From the NCBI RefSeq assembly GCF_947488985.1, contig NZ_CANLBV010000035.1, positions 1 through 35,526 of the forward strand: 35,526 bases of DNA, in the 5' to 3' direction. A program made the translations under genes and the position numbers. This DNA is from an uncultured Vibrio sp. Its GTDB lineage: Bacteria; Pseudomonadota; Gammaproteobacteria; Enterobacterales; Vibrionaceae. Of the stretch, positions 1-8,239 are shown in pieces. The notes below the pieces were generated by a model. The model made no database searches. It was not told where the DNA came from and worked only from the letters and a program-made list of their open reading frames with translations. The stretch's first letter is position 1. The number at the start of each line of letters is the position of its first letter.

Positions 1-18
1 TTACTTTTGGCGAAGCAA

Positions 19-47
19 ATTATAACTCTTTACCATGCTGTTTAAAA
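19..47 (-). promoter_or_regulatory. possible promoter reading out of the left edge
   Basis: On the minus strand a perfect TATAAT (plus-strand 19-24) is preceded 17 bp upstream by a poor -35 (TTTTAA, 42-47). It would drive a gene lying beyond the left edge, in the same direction as slt. In enterobacteria trpR follows slt, so trpR is a reasonable guess, but no coding sequence of it is in the window. The call rests on the -10 match alone. Confidence 0.35.
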
Positions 48-60
48 AATACTCACGAAA

Positions 61-74
61 GATCAACACGCCTT
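61..74. repeat. solo terminus of the GGCGTGTTGA repeat family at the slt stop codon
   Basis: GATCAACACGCC followed by TTA is the inverted-repeat end also seen at 2313-2327 and, in the other orientation, at 2165-2179 and 5690-5702. On the minus strand it reads GGCGTGTTGATCTTTC, and the second copy also continues with TTTC after its motif. The slt stop codon (73-75) falls on the repeat edge. Only one end is visible, so it could be a decayed copy or one that continues past the window. Confidence 0.5.
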
Positions 75-2022
75 AGTATTTTGTTTTTTGCTCATGAGGC
101 GCTAAGAACTCCCCTTTGATTCCCAGAATATTTCGATAGTAAGTTTCAAACATCAGAATATTCTGAACATAGCCTCGCGTCTCGTTGAAAGGGATCATTT
201 CAATAAAAGCGTAGGCATCGAGCTTTTGATCACTGCGAGAGCGCCACTGTTTAACACGGTTAGGCCCTGCATTATAAGCAGCTAAAGCGAAAATACGGTT
301 GTTGTTATATTGAGCAAGCAAACCATCTAGATAATGGCTACCAATCTCTATGTTTTTTCCCACATCATAAAGTTGAGCGCTCCCCTGATACTTTATTTTG
401 TACTTGTTCGCGGTGTACTGGGCCGTTTTGGGCATGATTTGCATAATGCCACGCGCTCCCACAGGAGATTGAGCCTCAGCGTCTAAAGCGCTCTCTTGTC
501 TTGCCAAAGACATCAAGGTGATTGGATCAATATCGTGCTTTTCGGCATAGAAGTTAAACCACCACTTGTGAGCGACAGGGAAACGTAAGCTGATGTTATC
601 CCACATCTTAGCCGAGATACTCGCTGTTACCGTAAAATGGTTCCAACCTTTGCTTGCTGCGTGTGCTGCTAACATGGCTTTTTGATCTTTATTCGCATTC
701 GTCAACAGCCAGCTCCATTCACTCTTCGCTGCCGCAATGTTATCTCGGTCAATCAACTCGCTAATACGAACCAAAGAGGTATCGAATGGTTTCACCGTTT
801 GCGCGTTGTATTTGAGTGTCGATGTTGGGTAACTTACGGGCTTATCTAACTGCTCAGCTGCAGCCACACTGTAGAAATTCCGCTGACCCAAGATATCTGA
901 TAGTCGCTTATTGCCTTGGTCAGTATCACCCGTCGCAATTTCAGCTCTGCCCTGCCAATATTGCCAACGCAGCGAGGCTTGATGCTTTTCATCTAAGCGC
1001 GCTATCCACTCTTTCAAACCCGTCCAATCGGCATGTTGAATGGCTAAGCGAGCACGTCGTTCCAACAATTCTTGCTTTGATGAACTCGCGAGGTTTTTGT
1101 CTCGCCACACCATCAAGGTTTCAGAGTCGGTGTTAATCAGACGAAACGTTAGGTAATCGGCGAGCTCTTGAGATTTCTCTTGCGAGAATTTCTGCGCCTT
1201 GACAAGGTCATCAAACACTGCTTGAGCACTGCTTGCTGATTTCCTTGCTAGCTTTTTGAAAGCAAATTGGGTCTGAGCTTGGTAAAACTCATTGGCAGGA
1301 TGCTTCTTGGCAAACGCGAGTACATTTTCAGGTTTGTTGTATAAAGCCTTCATCTGCTTAGCTTGAGTAATTGACTTATCATGATCCAATTGCTTAGTCA
1401 GATAGCTCATTAACTTACCGTTACGGCCCTCGAACGCTAGTAGCATTCGCTCCAGAATCAGCTCGTCGGTTCTTAGCCCCGCTTGGTCCCAGCTTTTAAA
1501 TAGAGGGTCACAACGGTCATCGACACCGCGACCACTTAACCAAAGCTGCTTCGCTCCTTTAAAAGCGAGTTCTCGGTTACCTTGCTCATAGTGAGCACGG
1601 TAATAGATACATTGATACTCTTCCCCTACTGGCTCCTGAGTTTGAAACTCTAAAATAGTCTGCCACTTTTTCCCGGAAGCTAGTGAGGCTAAGTAAGGCG
1701 CTCGAATACGCTTTGAGAAAGGCAGTGCTTTATTTTCATTAATAAAAGCATCGACTTCTCTTGGAGAGCGCTTACCTAAATTGATCAGAAAGGCACGATA
1801 ATCGGTGTAAGGCGTTAAAGGATAGGTTTCAATTTTACTCCGCATGGCTAAGTACGCTTTTAGATCACGGTTATCCAAAACCTGCTGCGCTCTGTCATAA
1901 ACATCACGCTGCATTTCCAGCACGGATGCGTTGCTAGCTAAAGTCATCGGTGCCAGAAAAAATGAAGACAAAATTGCCGATGCAGCCACAGCAATTTTCG
2001 AATTACCAATGTGGAAAAACAT
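73..2022 (-). CDS. slt: soluble lytic murein transglycosylase (Slt70 type)
   Basis: Periplasmic enzyme that cleaves the MurNAc-GlcNAc bond of peptidoglycan and leaves 1,6-anhydroMurNAc ends. The long alpha-helical, superhelix-like N-terminal part is followed by a C-terminal SLT domain with the catalytic Glu in ARQESALD (E510 from this start), then GARGIMQIMP and AAYNAGP. I chose the ATG at 2022 (649 aa) rather than the ATG at 2076: it has AAGGA eight bases upstream and puts the signal peptide (FFHIGNSK, then a hydrophobic stretch ending near LASNA) at the very N-terminus. The upstream start would add 18 charged residues before the signal. The stop codon lies directly beside a CAACACGCC repeat end. 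Its anhydromuropeptide products are the substrate stream for NagZ and AnmK, encoded 8 kb away. Confidence 0.93.
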   Translation of the reverse strand: MFFHIGNSKIAVAASAILSSFFLAPMTLASNASVLEMQRDVYDRAQQVLDNRDLKAYLAMRSKIETYPLTPYTDYRAFLINLGKRSPREVDAFINENKALPFSKRIRAPYLASLASGKKWQTILEFQTQEPVGEEYQCIYYRAHYEQGNRELAFKGAKQLWLSGRGVDDRCDPLFKSWDQAGLRTDELILERMLLAFEGRNGKLMSYLTKQLDHDKSITQAKQMKALYNKPENVLAFAKKHPANEFYQAQTQFAFKKLARKSASSAQAVFDDLVKAQKFSQEKSQELADYLTFRLINTDSETLMVWRDKNLASSSKQELLERRARLAIQHADWTGLKEWIARLDEKHQASLRWQYWQGRAEIATGDTDQGNKRLSDILGQRNFYSVAAAEQLDKPVSYPTSTLKYNAQTVKPFDTSLVRISELIDRDNIAAAKSEWSWLLTNANKDQKAMLAAHAASKGWNHFTVTASISAKMWDNISLRFPVAHKWWFNFYAEKHDIDPITLMSLARQESALDAEAQSPVGARGIMQIMPKTAQYTANKYKIKYQGSAQLYDVGKNIEIGSHYLDGLLAQYNNNRIFALAAYNAGPNRVKQWRSRSDQKLDAYAFIEMIPFNETRGYVQNILMFETYYRNILGIKGEFLAPHEQKTKY

Positions 2023-2164
2023 GCGCTCTTTCCTTAGTGCGTGTATCAATGCGTGAAGTCTATTTACGCCCGACATTACATCAAATGTAAGGAGGTTGAG
2101 TGTAAATATTACTAATGTTTAACACCTCATCGAAGCCACTTACTTAAATATTGTTTAAATGACT

Positions 2165-2327
2165 AGGCCGTGTTGACCTTTCACGGTTAAATTTCGTTCG
2201 AGATAAAAGCGTTTTAATCGCCGCAAGGGGGAAGTAGCCTAGTCATTCTAAGCAAACTCTCCTCAACAAAGAGTAAAACGCTTTTAGCCGAATCCTTCGG
2301 GCTGCGTTTGCTGGTCAACACGCCCTA
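2165..2327. mobile_element. MITE-like element with 15-bp terminal inverted repeats
   Basis: The left end TAGGCCGTGTTGACC (2165-2179) and right end GGTCAACACGCCCTA (2313-2327) are inverted repeats with one mismatch in 15. Inside lie a perfect 12-bp inverted pair, AAAAGCGTTTTA (2205-2216) with TAAAACGCTTTT (2274-2285), and an 11-bp pair AATGACTAGGC (2158-2168) with GCCTAGTCATT (2237-2247). No ORF of useful size is inside. It sits between the divergent slt and ettA genes, upstream of both. The structure fits a non-autonomous miniature element; the parent IS is not in the window and I cannot name it. Confidence 0.7.
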
Positions 2328-2379
2328 ATGTGACAATAGTAGGTAAGGATAAGTTCAAGAATGCCTTTTCTTTGCTAGG

Positions 2380-2408
2380 AGTAACATCTTTAGGGATATT
2401 GGTATAAA
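2380..2408 (+). promoter_or_regulatory. ettA promoter, extended -10
   Basis: TATAAA (about 2403-2408) is preceded by TGG, giving an extended -10 of the form TGnTATAAA. The -35 at about 2380-2385 (AGTAAC) is poor, as is common with extended -10 promoters. Transcription would start about 40 bases before the ettA ATG. Inferred from sequence only. Confidence 0.4.
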
Positions 2409-2449
2409 ATAGCTAATAATTTTGAACACTAAATTAGGATCGATCGGCA

Positions 2450-4117
2450 ATGGCTGAATACGTATATACCATGTCTCGGGTGAGCAAAACGGTTCCACCT
2501 AAACGTCAAATTCTTAAAGACATTTCTCTTAGCTTTTTTCCTGGCGCTAAAATCGGTGTTTTAGGTTTAAATGGTTCAGGTAAATCTACCCTACTGCGTA
2601 TCATGGCTGGTATTGATACTGATATTGATGGTGAAGCGCGTGCACAGCAAGGCCTTAAAGTCGGTTACCTACCGCAAGAACCGGTACTCGACGAATCAAA
2701 AACCGTTCGTGAAATCGTAGAAGAAGCGGTTGCTGACGTTGCTGACGCGCTTAAGCGCATCGATGCGGTTTACGCAGCGTACGCAGAACCAGATGCTGAT
2801 TTCGATGCACTGGCAAAAGAACAAGGCGAACTAGAAGCACTGATTCAAGCAAAAGACGGTCACAACCTAGAGACAGCGCTAGAGCGTGCTGCTGATGCAC
2901 TTCGTCTTCCTGAATGGGATGCGAAAATTGAATTCCTATCGGGTGGTGAGCGCCGTCGTGTTGCTATTTGTCGTCTACTGCTTGAAAAGCCAGACATGTT
3001 GCTACTTGATGAACCAACTAACCACTTGGATGCAGAATCAGTCGCATGGCTTGAGCACTTCCTAGTCGATTACAGCGGTACTGTTGTGGCGATTACCCAC
3101 GACCGTTACTTCCTAGACAACGCTGCTGGCTGGATTCTAGAACTTGACCGTGGTGAAGGTATCCCATGGGAAGGTAACTACACCTCTTGGCTAGAACAGA
3201 AAGACGAGCGTTTGAAGCAAGAAAAAGCCGGCGAAAGCGCGCGTCAAAAAACCATTGAGAAAGAGCTAGAATGGGTTCGTCAAAACCCTAAAGGTCGTCA
3301 AGCTAAGTCTAAAGCTCGTATGGCTCGTTTTGAAGAAATGACAACCGGCCAATACCAGAAGCGTAACGAAACCAACGAACTGTTCATCCCGCCAGGTGAG
3401 CGTCTAGGTGATAAGGTTCTTGAAGTGAAGAACCTAACCAAATCATTTGGTGATCGCGTTCTTATCGACGACCTATCGTTCAGCATGCCAAAAGGCGCTA
3501 TCGTCGGTATCGTCGGTGCCAACGGTGCAGGTAAATCAACACTGTTCAAGATGCTAAGTGGTGCAGAACAGCCAGATTCGGGTACAGTTGAACTTGGCGA
3601 AACCGTTAAGCTTGCTTCTGTTGATCAGTTCCGTGACAGCATGGACGACACCAAAACAGTATTCCAAGAGATCTCTGAAGGCGCTGATATCATTAAGATC
3701 AACAACTTCGAAATCCCTGCTCGCGCATACTGCTCGCGCTTCAACTTCAAAGGCAACGACCAACAGAAGATCATCGGTCAACTTTCTGGTGGCGAACGCA
3801 ACCGTGTTCACCTAGCAAAACTGCTCAAGGCGGGCGGCAACGTACTGCTACTCGATGAGCCGACCAATGACCTTGACGTTGAAACGCTACGTGCTCTTGA
3901 AGAAGCCCTGCTTGAGTTCCCTGGTTGTGCCATGGTTATCTCGCATGACCGTTGGTTCCTTGACCGTATTGCGACCCACATCTTAGACTACCGTGATGAG
4001 GGGCAAGTTAACTTCTATGAAGGTAACTATACCGAGTACACTGAGTGGCTTAAGAAGACTCTAGGCGCACAAGCGGCTGAACCGCACCGTATCAAATACA
4101 AGCGTATTGCTAAGTAA
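2450..4117 (+). CDS. ettA: energy-dependent translational throttle protein EttA (ABC-F)
   Basis: Cytosolic ABC-F ATPase that binds the ribosomal E site and gates entry into the elongation cycle according to the ATP/ADP ratio. At 555 aa it has the family length. Two ABC modules are visible. The first has Walker A GLNGSGKST, signature LSGGERRRV and Walker B LLLDEPTNHLD. The second has GANGAGKST, LSGGERNRV and LLLDEPTNDLD. Between them lies the charged linker (residues about 240-320) rich in K, E and R. There is no transmembrane segment, so it is not a transporter. The start is ATG with AGGA upstream. It is a single-gene unit, with its own extended -10 promoter and a strong hairpin straight after the stop. 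Confidence 0.96.
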   Translation: MAEYVYTMSRVSKTVPPKRQILKDISLSFFPGAKIGVLGLNGSGKSTLLRIMAGIDTDIDGEARAQQGLKVGYLPQEPVLDESKTVREIVEEAVADVADALKRIDAVYAAYAEPDADFDALAKEQGELEALIQAKDGHNLETALERAADALRLPEWDAKIEFLSGGERRRVAICRLLLEKPDMLLLDEPTNHLDAESVAWLEHFLVDYSGTVVAITHDRYFLDNAAGWILELDRGEGIPWEGNYTSWLEQKDERLKQEKAGESARQKTIEKELEWVRQNPKGRQAKSKARMARFEEMTTGQYQKRNETNELFIPPGERLGDKVLEVKNLTKSFGDRVLIDDLSFSMPKGAIVGIVGANGAGKSTLFKMLSGAEQPDSGTVELGETVKLASVDQFRDSMDDTKTVFQEISEGADIIKINNFEIPARAYCSRFNFKGNDQQKIIGQLSGGERNRVHLAKLLKAGGNVLLLDEPTNDLDVETLRALEEALLEFPGCAMVISHDRWFLDRIATHILDYRDEGQVNFYEGNYTEYTEWLKKTLGAQAAEPHRIKYKRIAK

Positions 4118-4136
4118 ATAAGCTTGTCGTTTGAGC

Positions 4137-4161
4137 AAAGGCCGCGATTAACGCGGCCTTT
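4137..4161 (+). terminator. rho-independent terminator after ettA
   Basis: A perfect 10-bp stem, AAAGGCCGCG with CGCGGCCTTT and an ATTAA loop, begins 20 bases after the ettA stop. The T-run is short (three), so it may stop only part of the transcripts. Confidence 0.75.
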
Positions 4162-4165
4162 GATG

Positions 4166-4225
4166 TATCTGGCTTAGGCGTATCTGACTTAAGTGTGTCT
4201 GACTCAAGAGCATCTGATTTAGATA
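4166..4225. repeat. four degenerate 15-bp tandem repeats before the PilZ gene
   Basis: Four head-to-tail 15-mers: TATCTGGCTTAGGCG (4166-4180), TATCTGACTTAAGTG (4181-4195), TGTCTGACTCAAGAG (4196-4210) and CATCTGATTTAGATA (4211-4225). All share the core TCTGrYTyA. The array fills the space between the ettA terminator and the PilZ ribosome-binding site, so it would lie in the promoter or 5' leader of that gene. Confidence 0.75.
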
Positions 4226-4250
4226 TTACGCATCGATAGAGAGAGTATTT

Positions 4251-4619
4251 ATGGTGGAAAGGCGTCAATTCTCAAGAGTTATTTACCAAGTACCGACGGA
4301 GATCTCACAAGGGCAAGTCAATATACTTGGAGCCGTGCAAGATTTATCGCTACGTGGTCTACTTATTCAATGTGACGAACTGCAGCAACTCAGTCTCGAT
4401 GTCCCAGTACATATCAGCTTTAGGCTGATAAACAGTGATATCGATATTCAATTAAAAGCAATGATAGTCTCTACCATCAATACCTCAATGCGTTTACGCA
4501 TAGAGCATTTAGATATTGATAGTATCAGCCACCTTAAGCGCCTTATTGAGCTTAACGTTGGCGACGATGAATTGCTTTATAGAGAGATTGAACACCTTAG
4601 CGATTTAGGCAGTGAATAA
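4251..4619 (+). CDS. PilZ domain protein, putative c-di-GMP receptor
   Basis: A 122-aa single-domain protein. Both parts of the PilZ ligand site are visible: an N-terminal RxxxR (R5-Q-F-S-R9) and a DxSxxG motif (DLSLRG, residues 31-36). It therefore probably binds cyclic di-GMP in the cytosol and acts through protein contacts. The C-terminal 25 residues are acidic and may be a partner-binding tail. The start ATG has a GAGAG stretch upstream. The gene is followed after 48 bp by a membrane-anchored M23 peptidase gene in the same direction, so the two may be co-transcribed. By position it corresponds to V. cholerae VC0697 (called plzA, from memory). Its output is unknown; the family assignment is secure, the ligand is inferred. 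Confidence 0.88.
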   Translation: MVERRQFSRVIYQVPTEISQGQVNILGAVQDLSLRGLLIQCDELQQLSLDVPVHISFRLINSDIDIQLKAMIVSTINTSMRLRIEHLDIDSISHLKRLIELNVGDDELLYREIEHLSDLGSE

Positions 4620-4667
4620 TATCTCCATACCCCTTTTCTATTAAAAGCATTTAGTTAATACAGAACC

Positions 4668-5678
4668 ATGTCTAAAAAATTATCCATTACTATTCCCTCT
4701 CGTCAGGGGGAGCAGACGTTTTACTTCGGCCGAAAAGCCGTGCTCTTTTGTACAACCGCCCTATTTTCTGTTCCTCTCTTGATTGGTGGAGCAGCATACA
4801 TGCACTTCGAGAATCAACAAAAGCTCGCACTGCAAGCCGGTGACGCACAGCAGCTGATTGAAACCTTGATTGTTGAAAAAGATCACACCGAGTTTCTTTA
4901 CGATGAGCAGATAGAAACTAACCACTCGCTATCACAGGCGCTAACGGAGAAAGAAGGTGAGATTCAATTGCTGGGTAAGCGGGTATTTGATGTTGAATCG
5001 GTACTTGGTCTTGCTGATGAAGAACTGCTGACTGATGAGATCTCTTTGGAAGAGCGCATTGACGCGGCTGCAGTAGATTCTGCGGTAAGGGCGACAATGT
5101 TTCGTTTGATTCCTAACGACAGCCCAATGGCCTATCAACGCATCTCCTCTTCTTATGGCAGTCGCACCAACCCAATAACGGGTAAGCGCCACGTACATAC
5201 CGGTATCGATCTAACGTGTCAGGTCGGCGAAGATATTCTCGCACCCGCTGACGGGGTGATTGAAACGGTACGACCAAGCAACAAAGGCTTTGGTAATTTT
5301 ATGACCATGCGTCACTCATTCGGCTTTATGAGTTCTTACGCTCACCTGCAAAAATTCAAAGTCCGTAGCGGCCAATTTGTTAGCAAAGGCGATGTGATTG
5401 CCAGCTGTGGTAACACAGGCAGCTCTACGGGCCCACACTTGCACTATGAAGTACGCTTCCTCGGTCGCTCACTGAACCCGCAATATTTGATGGATTGGAC
5501 GCCTGAAAACTTCAATTACGTCTTTGAAAAAGAGCAAAAGGTGAAATGGGGCCCACTTGTTCAGCTGATCGATAATGTGGTTCGCTTGCAGGTCAATCTG
5601 ACTAATATGCCTTACATTAACTCCACCATCGATACCGTATCGAGCGAAGAGAGTAAAACACCTATCACGACTAACTAG
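4668..5678 (+). CDS. membrane-anchored M23 family peptidase (LytM domain)
   Basis: A 336-aa protein with a short cytosolic N-terminus, one membrane span (about residues 23-45), a periplasmic coiled-coil-like part (about 50-135) and a C-terminal M23/LytM domain. The zinc ligands and catalytic residues are present: H177-TGI-D181, H226 in YAHL, and H257-L-H259 in the HLHYE motif. An intact site suggests a real D,D-endopeptidase cutting peptidoglycan crosslinks, not an EnvC-like activator. The C-terminal 60 residues after the domain match no motif I know. It is 48 bp after the PilZ gene. Vibrio has several Shy-type M23 enzymes, and I cannot tell whether this is one of the named ones. Confidence 0.88.
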   Translation: MSKKLSITIPSRQGEQTFYFGRKAVLFCTTALFSVPLLIGGAAYMHFENQQKLALQAGDAQQLIETLIVEKDHTEFLYDEQIETNHSLSQALTEKEGEIQLLGKRVFDVESVLGLADEELLTDEISLEERIDAAAVDSAVRATMFRLIPNDSPMAYQRISSSYGSRTNPITGKRHVHTGIDLTCQVGEDILAPADGVIETVRPSNKGFGNFMTMRHSFGFMSSYAHLQKFKVRSGQFVSKGDVIASCGNTGSSTGPHLHYEVRFLGRSLNPQYLMDWTPENFNYVFEKEQKVKWGPLVQLIDNVVRLQVNLTNMPYINSTIDTVSSEESKTPITTN

Positions 5679-5689
5679 TTGTTAATTAC

Positions 5690-5749
5690 TAGGGCGTGTT
5701 GATTTGGCCTATGATGTTCTCATTGCATTTAGCCTACTATAGGCCAAAT
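5690..5749. repeat. solo GGGCGTGTTGA repeat end followed by an 11-bp hairpin
   Basis: TAGGGCGTGTTGA (5690-5702) equals the terminal repeat of the element at 2165-2327, but no partner end is found before tyrA. Immediately inside is an inverted pair, ATTTGGCCTAT (5702-5712) with ATAGGCCAAAT (5739-5749), 26 bases apart. It may be a decayed copy now serving as 3' hairpin of the M23 gene. Confidence 0.5.
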
Positions 5750-5773
5750 GCTTTCACAGCGTTCAGCGCAAAC

Positions 5774-5805
5774 AAAAAGAGCGACCAGATGGTTCGCTCT
5801 TTTTT
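5774..5805. terminator. bidirectional terminator between the M23 peptidase gene and tyrA
   Basis: AAAAAGAGCGACC, loop AGAT, GGTTCGCTCTTTTT: a stem of about eight base pairs with one bulge, flanked by A and T runs. It can end the converging transcripts of the M23 gene (+) and aroF-tyrA (-). Confidence 0.85.
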
Positions 5806-5821
5806 ATGCTTTCAAATCGTA

Positions 5822-6949
5822 TTAACCACGATGAATCGAGTCATGTGCTTGTTTTAATAGGCTTTGACTCTCTTGCAAGAATTGTTGTGAGTAGTCACCA
5901 AACCAATCACTGACTTGATTAAAGCTATCAACAAACTTGGCTTTATCTTTGCCGTCTAGGATCTCTAACGCTTCGCCAAAGCAACGATGGTAGCGTCGAA
6001 TCATCTCAATATTCTCGTCCGAAGAAAGAATAATGTCACCGTATAAGTTCGGGTCTTGAGCAAACAGACGACCAACCATCGCAATCTCAAGTCGGTAGAT
6101 GGGTGAGCTTAACTTCAGCAGCTGGTCAATATTTGGGTTCTCTTTGCTCAGATGTAAGCCGTAAGCAAAAGAGGTGAAGTGACGCAGTGCTTGAATCAAG
6201 GTCATGCCGTGATCGTGCTCGGCGGCGTCTATCTGGCACAAACTCGCGCCCCAAATACCAAATTGGTTCAATAGCCATTGGTAGCTTTCCGAGCCGCGAC
6301 CGTCACTGTAAACAATCACCTGCTTAGCAAGGCTTGGAACATCAGGGCCAAACATTGGGTGTAAACCAACCACTGGGCCTTGGTGCATCTCCATCATGGC
6401 TTGCAGAGGTTTTGATTTAATCGACGTTAAGTCACACAAAATACAATCACTTGGCAGGTTGCCCAGTTTCGCAATCACACCTTCAGTTAGATGAATTGGC
6501 ACTGTGACTACCACCAGCCCTGCATTGTCTAATATCTCATCAGCCTTATCCCAATCTTGGCTACCGAGGATTTTCACTTCGTAGCCAGAAAGCTTGAACA
6601 TACGACCAAACAAGCCACCAAGCTGACCATTACCACCAATAATAACCACTGAACGTAACTCTGGGTTAAGACACTTAAAACCAGAATCTTTCTCGCTGGC
6701 ATAAGATTCACGCATAGTACGGCGCAAAATATCTTCGATTAACTGTGGCGGAACACCTATTTTCTCAGCTTCTTGGCGACGCGATGCCAACATGGCCGCT
6801 TCACGTTCCGGTACATAAATAGGTAATCCATGTTCACTTTTTACTTCGCCCACTTTCTCTACTAAAGCGAGTCGTTGAGCCAGTAAATCCAACATTTGCT
6901 TATCGACAGCATCAATTTGGTCGCGTAATTCGTTCAGTTCAACGGCCAT
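5822..6949 (-). CDS. tyrA: bifunctional chorismate mutase / prephenate dehydrogenase (T-protein)
   Basis: Converts chorismate to prephenate and then oxidises it with NAD+ to 4-hydroxyphenylpyruvate, the branch to tyrosine. At 375 aa it has the usual length. Residues 1-90 are an AroQ-type chorismate mutase ([19 protein letters not shown] and YVPERE). From residue 100 follows the dehydrogenase with the dinucleotide-binding loop GGNGQLGG (105-112) and the LHPMFGPD motif. The start ATG is followed by AVELNELRD, as in other T-proteins. It lies 100 bp downstream of aroF in the same direction and is probably read from the TyrR-controlled aroF promoter. A hairpin at 7009-7033 sits in the gap. Confidence 0.96.
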   Translation of the reverse strand: MAVELNELRDQIDAVDKQMLDLLAQRLALVEKVGEVKSEHGLPIYVPEREAAMLASRRQEAEKIGVPPQLIEDILRRTMRESYASEKDSGFKCLNPELRSVVIIGGNGQLGGLFGRMFKLSGYEVKILGSQDWDKADEILDNAGLVVVTVPIHLTEGVIAKLGNLPSDCILCDLTSIKSKPLQAMMEMHQGPVVGLHPMFGPDVPSLAKQVIVYSDGRGSESYQWLLNQFGIWGASLCQIDAAEHDHGMTLIQALRHFTSFAYGLHLSKENPNIDQLLKLSSPIYRLEIAMVGRLFAQDPNLYGDIILSSDENIEMIRRYHRCFGEALEILDGKDKAKFVDSFNQVSDWFGDYSQQFLQESQSLLKQAHDSIHRG

Positions 6950-7008
6950 TTTATTCCTTACTCATCTATAAATCCGTGCTAACGCAGTTTCGTTAGTCAC
7001 CGATCTTA

Positions 7009-7033
7009 AAATGCCCCATTGGCTGAGGCATTT
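7009..7033. other. hairpin in the aroF-tyrA gap
   Basis: AAATGCC (7009-7015) pairs with GGCATTT (7027-7033), with an 11-base loop and flanking A/T pairs that extend the stem imperfectly. On the minus strand it follows the aroF stop by about 20 bases with only a weak T tract, so it may lower tyrA expression relative to aroF or protect mRNA ends. Confidence 0.4.
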
Positions 7034-7049
7034 AAGTTTTAAACTTTGA

Positions 7050-8123
7050 CTAACCTTTCAAGCGGTTTTCTAAGAACGGAACGAGTTCCGTATGTGCATG
7101 CTTTAATAGTGCCTCAGTTGAATCCCAATTGATACATGCGTCGGTAATCGATACGCCGTATTTCATCTCATTGAGAGGGATATCTGAAGATTGATTGCCT
7201 TCGTTGATATGGCTTTCAATCATCAGACCGATAATCGACTTATTGCCTTCACGGATCTGATGAATGACATCTTCGGCTACTAGTGGCTGACGACGGTAAT
7301 CTTTGCGAGAGTTCGCATGGCTACAGTCAACCATTAATGCTGCCTCTAAGCCAGACTTGCCTAGCTCTTGCTCACATTCATGTACCGATACTGAATCGTA
7401 GTTGGTTTGCTTACCGCCACGTAAAATCACGTGACCGTTTGGGTTACCTTGCGTCGTTAATAGTGCTACTTGACCTTCACGGCTGATCCCCATGAAACGG
7501 TGACTAGAAGACGCCGCCTGCATCGCATTGATTGCGGTACCTAGGTTGCCATCGGTACCGTTTTTAAAGCCGATTGGCATTGAAAGGCCGCTCGCCATCT
7601 CACGGTGAGTTTGTGATTCCGTGGTACGAGCGCCGATTGCCGCCCAACTAAACGTATCCGCTAGGTATTGTGGGCTGATTGGGTCTAGCGCTTCTGTTGC
7701 TAACGGAATTTCCATCTCAGCAAGTTCAACCAGTAGCTCACGACCAACATGCAGACCATGCTCAATATCGAAAGTGCCATCTAGATGCGGGTCATTGATC
7801 AAACCTTTCCAGCCTACCGTGGTACGAGGCTTCTCAAAGTAAACACGCATCACAATATACAGTTGATCGCTAAGCTGCTCAGATAAAGCTTTTAGGCGTT
7901 TCGCATACTCTCTCGCTGCTTCAATATCATGGATAGAACAAGGGCCACACACCACCAACATACGGTGATCTTTTTTATGGACAATGTTGGCTATCGTTTG
8001 ACGAGACTCTTGAATGAAACGACGAGCATTATCACTCAAAGGCAGTTTTGCTTTTAACTCTTCAGGTGTAATCAGTACCTGTTCGTCGATGATATTGACA
8101 TTGCTTAATTCACTTTTCTGCAT
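7050..8123 (-). CDS. aroF: 3-deoxy-7-phosphoheptulonate (DAHP) synthase, tyrosine-regulated type
   Basis: Class I DAHP synthase: joins phosphoenolpyruvate and erythrose-4-phosphate in the first step of the shikimate pathway. The 357-aa protein has GPCSIHD (61-67), the PEP-binding region around GWKGLINDPHLDG, and the late DCSHANS motif that contributes a metal-ligand His. The pairing with tyrA and the TyrR boxes upstream identify it as the tyrosine-sensitive isozyme; the sequence alone would leave AroF, AroG and AroH open. The ATG has AGGTTGAG upstream. The TyrR box at 8133-8150 overlaps the leader just before that site, so bound TyrR would block transcription from the upstream promoter. Confidence 0.94.
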   Translation of the reverse strand: MQKSELSNVNIIDEQVLITPEELKAKLPLSDNARRFIQESRQTIANIVHKKDHRMLVVCGPCSIHDIEAAREYAKRLKALSEQLSDQLYIVMRVYFEKPRTTVGWKGLINDPHLDGTFDIEHGLHVGRELLVELAEMEIPLATEALDPISPQYLADTFSWAAIGARTTESQTHREMASGLSMPIGFKNGTDGNLGTAINAMQAASSSHRFMGISREGQVALLTTQGNPNGHVILRGGKQTNYDSVSVHECEQELGKSGLEAALMVDCSHANSRKDYRRQPLVAEDVIHQIREGNKSIIGLMIESHINEGNQSSDIPLNEMKYGVSITDACINWDSTEALLKHAHTELVPFLENRLKG

Positions 8124-8132
8124 AACTCAACC

Positions 8133-8150
8133 TGTATATTTATTTTTACA
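8133..8150. promoter_or_regulatory. TyrR box, start-proximal (11/12 match)
   Basis: TGTATA-N6-TTTACA matches the consensus TGTAAA-N6-TTTACA at 11 of 12 positions and keeps the essential G and C 14 bases apart. It lies 10 bp upstream of the aroF ATG. Confidence 0.8.
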
Positions 8151-8216
8151 CCCAACATTTCCATTTGGGCTAACAATCTTTAAAAACACAATAACAGCTA
8201 AAAAAACGATTGCAAG

Positions 8217-8234
8217 TGTAAACAATGAAAAACA
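8217..8234. promoter_or_regulatory. TyrR box, weak (9/12 match)
   Basis: TGTAAA-N6-AAAACA has a perfect left half and a poor right half, with the conserved G and C retained. It lies five bases from the perfect box, consistent with a weak box that needs tyrosine and the hexameric form of TyrR. This is known behaviour at E. coli aroF and is inferred here. Confidence 0.6.
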
Positions 8235-8239
8235 TTTGT

